Assembly: GCA_036937835.1 (NCBI GenBank)
Contig: CM072862.1
Location: 21,655,001 to 21,719,000 of the forward strand
Source: Pampus argenteus
Taxonomy: Eukaryota > Chordata > Actinopteri > Scombriformes > Stromateidae
DNA length: 64,000 bases
Direction of reading: 5' to 3'
Shown here: one piece after another, positions 41,701 to 44,893 of the stretch
How positions within the stretch are numbered: the first letter of the stretch is position 1
How the letters are laid out: each line of letters starts with the position of its first letter
Notes under the pieces: model-generated
Database searches by the model: none
The model's input: the letters and a program-made list of their open reading frames with translations, nothing else
Told to the model about the DNA's origin: nothing
Program-made: the position numbers and the translations under genes

Positions 41701-44700
41701 AATATTACAGTGCTGGACTGTGGACAGAACAATACAAACACACAAACACACACAGAGAGCAATTGCGGGAGTTAAAAGGAAGGTCATGTTGAAATATACT
41801 TTCTTAGAAATGTATTACGTGCAAACAGATGAGCACATTGGGTAGAAGCGATGTGAGCCGCAAGAGAGCAACCTCGAGGAGATGTTGACTGTGGCCCTCT
41901 TCCAAAGCATACACACACACACACACACACATACATACACCCATTATGCTCAACCAATAACCCACGTGACCGGCCGCTATTTGCAAGAACATGATTGCAA
42001 CATGATATATCAATTGTTGCAATCTTGGGGAAGTTTCAAGGGATGTTTTCGAGATATTTTGTTGGCTTTGATTCCCATATTTTTGTATCATGTTAGTTAG
42101 TGTGCATTACTCATGATGAGGAGTAGACTAACAGAAAGGATGATGTCTGAACGAAAAAGGAAATTACAATTTCTTTAGCTTTTGGTCCCGATCGAAATGG
42201 TATGATGAGGTAATATCTGTGTCATCTATTATCTGTCATTGCTTGTCTTTATTGTTACTGTTGGTGTGGTCTTTGTCGGCCTTTCCAAGATACAAGATGC
42301 ATGCATTATTATAACATTTACAGGTTTATCTATTGGCTAAGTACCAGTTACCCACCCATCTATGCACACAGCAATAAAACAAATCAAGCTGATAGTGAGT
42401 TTCAAAGGAGTTCACTGTGTCATGTTGGTAAAGGAGAAGTGCTGTTAAACGACCTGACTTGGATCCACAGGACGGGGCGATTTGTCCGGTGGGGCAGGTG
42501 CACATGTTGGGTCTGGAGCAGAAACCATCTCCACATGTACTCCGGCAGATCGCTGCAAAGAGGAACATGAAACTCCTTCAAACAACATGAAAACGTCCAC
42601 TGTAAGGTGCAGGATTAAACAACTCTCCCATGCTCACTTGGAGCCAGGATTTGTCTTGATTGTGCGTGAGAGAACATTCGAGTTATGTGTCTGCGGTGTG
42701 TCAGCCTGTCTGTGGCAGTTTTTGAATTACAGGTTCAAATTTCATATGGTGCAACCTCATACTGGACTCCACCTTTATAATATTTCAAAATTTCAAACAG
42801 ACCGCAAGTCCATATATGGCCAAATCTTCCTTTTAAACCCTCATCATGACATGGTTAAGTTATAGAAGCCCACTCGCCAAGCTATTTTCTTCTTCGAGTT
42901 TTGTTGCCATAAACGTGTACCAGTGTGTGTTTAGTTGGCGCTGGCTGTTTTTTGCTCACTTGTTCCCTTTCCCACAGACTGTTGTTGGCACGGGCCCCTG
43001 CCCCCAGCTCCCATCAGGTAGAGTCCAGCCACTGACCCCTATTCCCCGAACCCCACTGCTAAACAATGTCATTAGAGCCGCGACAGGCAACCAGCCAGAC
43101 AGCAATCACACAACTCTACGGCCTCTCAGACCCTTCCTGTCTACTGATGGGGCGAGCGAGAGACGAAAGTAGAAAAAGAAACCACTGCCAGGATGCCAGT
43201 GTAAATGAGCCAGAATTAAAGACCAATTTCCACTTTGTTTAAGCCATGTTATCTGTTCATCACCAAAAGCATTTGGAGCGTGAGTATCCTCGACAAAACT
43301 CGTTTTTTTTTTTATATTCATTTCAATATGTTCTGACGTTTTCAGATATATTATCATTAATGATATAATACATTATCTCATAACTGAAACTTAAACATGC
43401 AGTGAATGACTTCATTGTCTGGGAAGAACAGGAAGAGTCCTTTGCTGATTTGCACTGTAGATAGAACAAACTCATTGATCGAATAAAGTGAATAAAGTTG
43501 CCCATTTACAATAATTCAAAAGCAGAAACTATTTCCTAATGTTCAATGAAAATCTATCGTTCAGAGTTGGATACTTGCAAGGTAACACATATTCACTTTG
43601 CATCCCAGCAGTGTAACTTAAATGGCTCCAATAAAAACACCAGAATGGGAAACCTGAAAACCATCGCTCGCAAGTGATGAGAAACATCAAGTTCCACCTG
43701 ATTTAAATAAATTTTGTGAAATAATTGAGGTCATACTCACGAACAATGCACTGGTTTCCTCCAGTCAGAGTCTTCCAGCCTGGGCAGCAGTAGGCGTTGT
43801 TCCTCGAACCGCACACGTTGGGTCTGCGGAGACACGCCATTAGAAAATCAACCATCCATGTGTCATATATTTCAAAGCGCTCTTGAGTAAAGTCAATTTC
43901 ATTCACATAGTTGAGCATAAACGACTATCCTTAAAACTCTTGTTTCCTCTCTACTGATGGAAGCTCTGTGATTACTTATCCACATACTGTCACAATGGCC
44001 TCGTTCCCTTGTGTGTGTTATTTTTTTTGTGTTTTTTTTTCATCCTCTATGCAGACAACCAGAGGCAGCAGGGATACTGCGTCTTGCTCAAGGACACTTC
44101 AGTAATTTTCCAACATGTGGTTTGGTCCAGTTAAAGAATGAAAACTCAGTCATCACATACTCATCTGCATATGAGTCCAGACTCCAGTAAAGTTTGTAGG
44201 ATTAGCAAACAATCATCTCAACCATCTCCTAAACTATTGAAATTATCTTTTTACACATCAAAAAACTCATCAACATCTGTATTATGTTGCACAAAGTGTT
44301 GTGAGGAGATCTGTGTAATTGTTTGAGCTGATATGGAGGTGAATGCCTGAGCCATCCTGCCACCTACAGGTCTATGTCATGTCTACATATGTGGACCTAT
44401 ATTGACCCAGGTGTCAGTGTATAAAAGTGCACAGATCCATGAGGTGAATGGTGGACGCCTGATAAGTCAGTGTGACACAGTGTGCAGCCTGCATGCGTTT
44501 CCTTCCTCTGAACCCAGATGTTCTGCTACATTAACGTAAAGCACGTTAAATAAAACGGCCTGTGGAGGAAGCTCGTTGAGCTGTCTACTGTGTGACCTTC
44601 ATCAGCTGTTTGCTGTCATCACTGGACACAGACCTTCTTTCTTTTTCTTTTTTTTCTTTTCTTGTCCTTCTTGCTCACTTTTCTTCTCTTTCTGTTTTTC

Positions 44701-44712
44701 TCTCTGATTCAC

Positions 44713-44747
<35 letters not shown>

Positions 44748-44850
44748 AACACACAACCTCTCCAGCAGTGACCCACTGTGTACAGCTGCAGATGTGATTT
44801 ATCCACAACTGGGGTGTGGTGTTTTTGGCCAGAAAGAGGATTAGGCTGTT

Positions 44851-44893
<43 letters not shown>
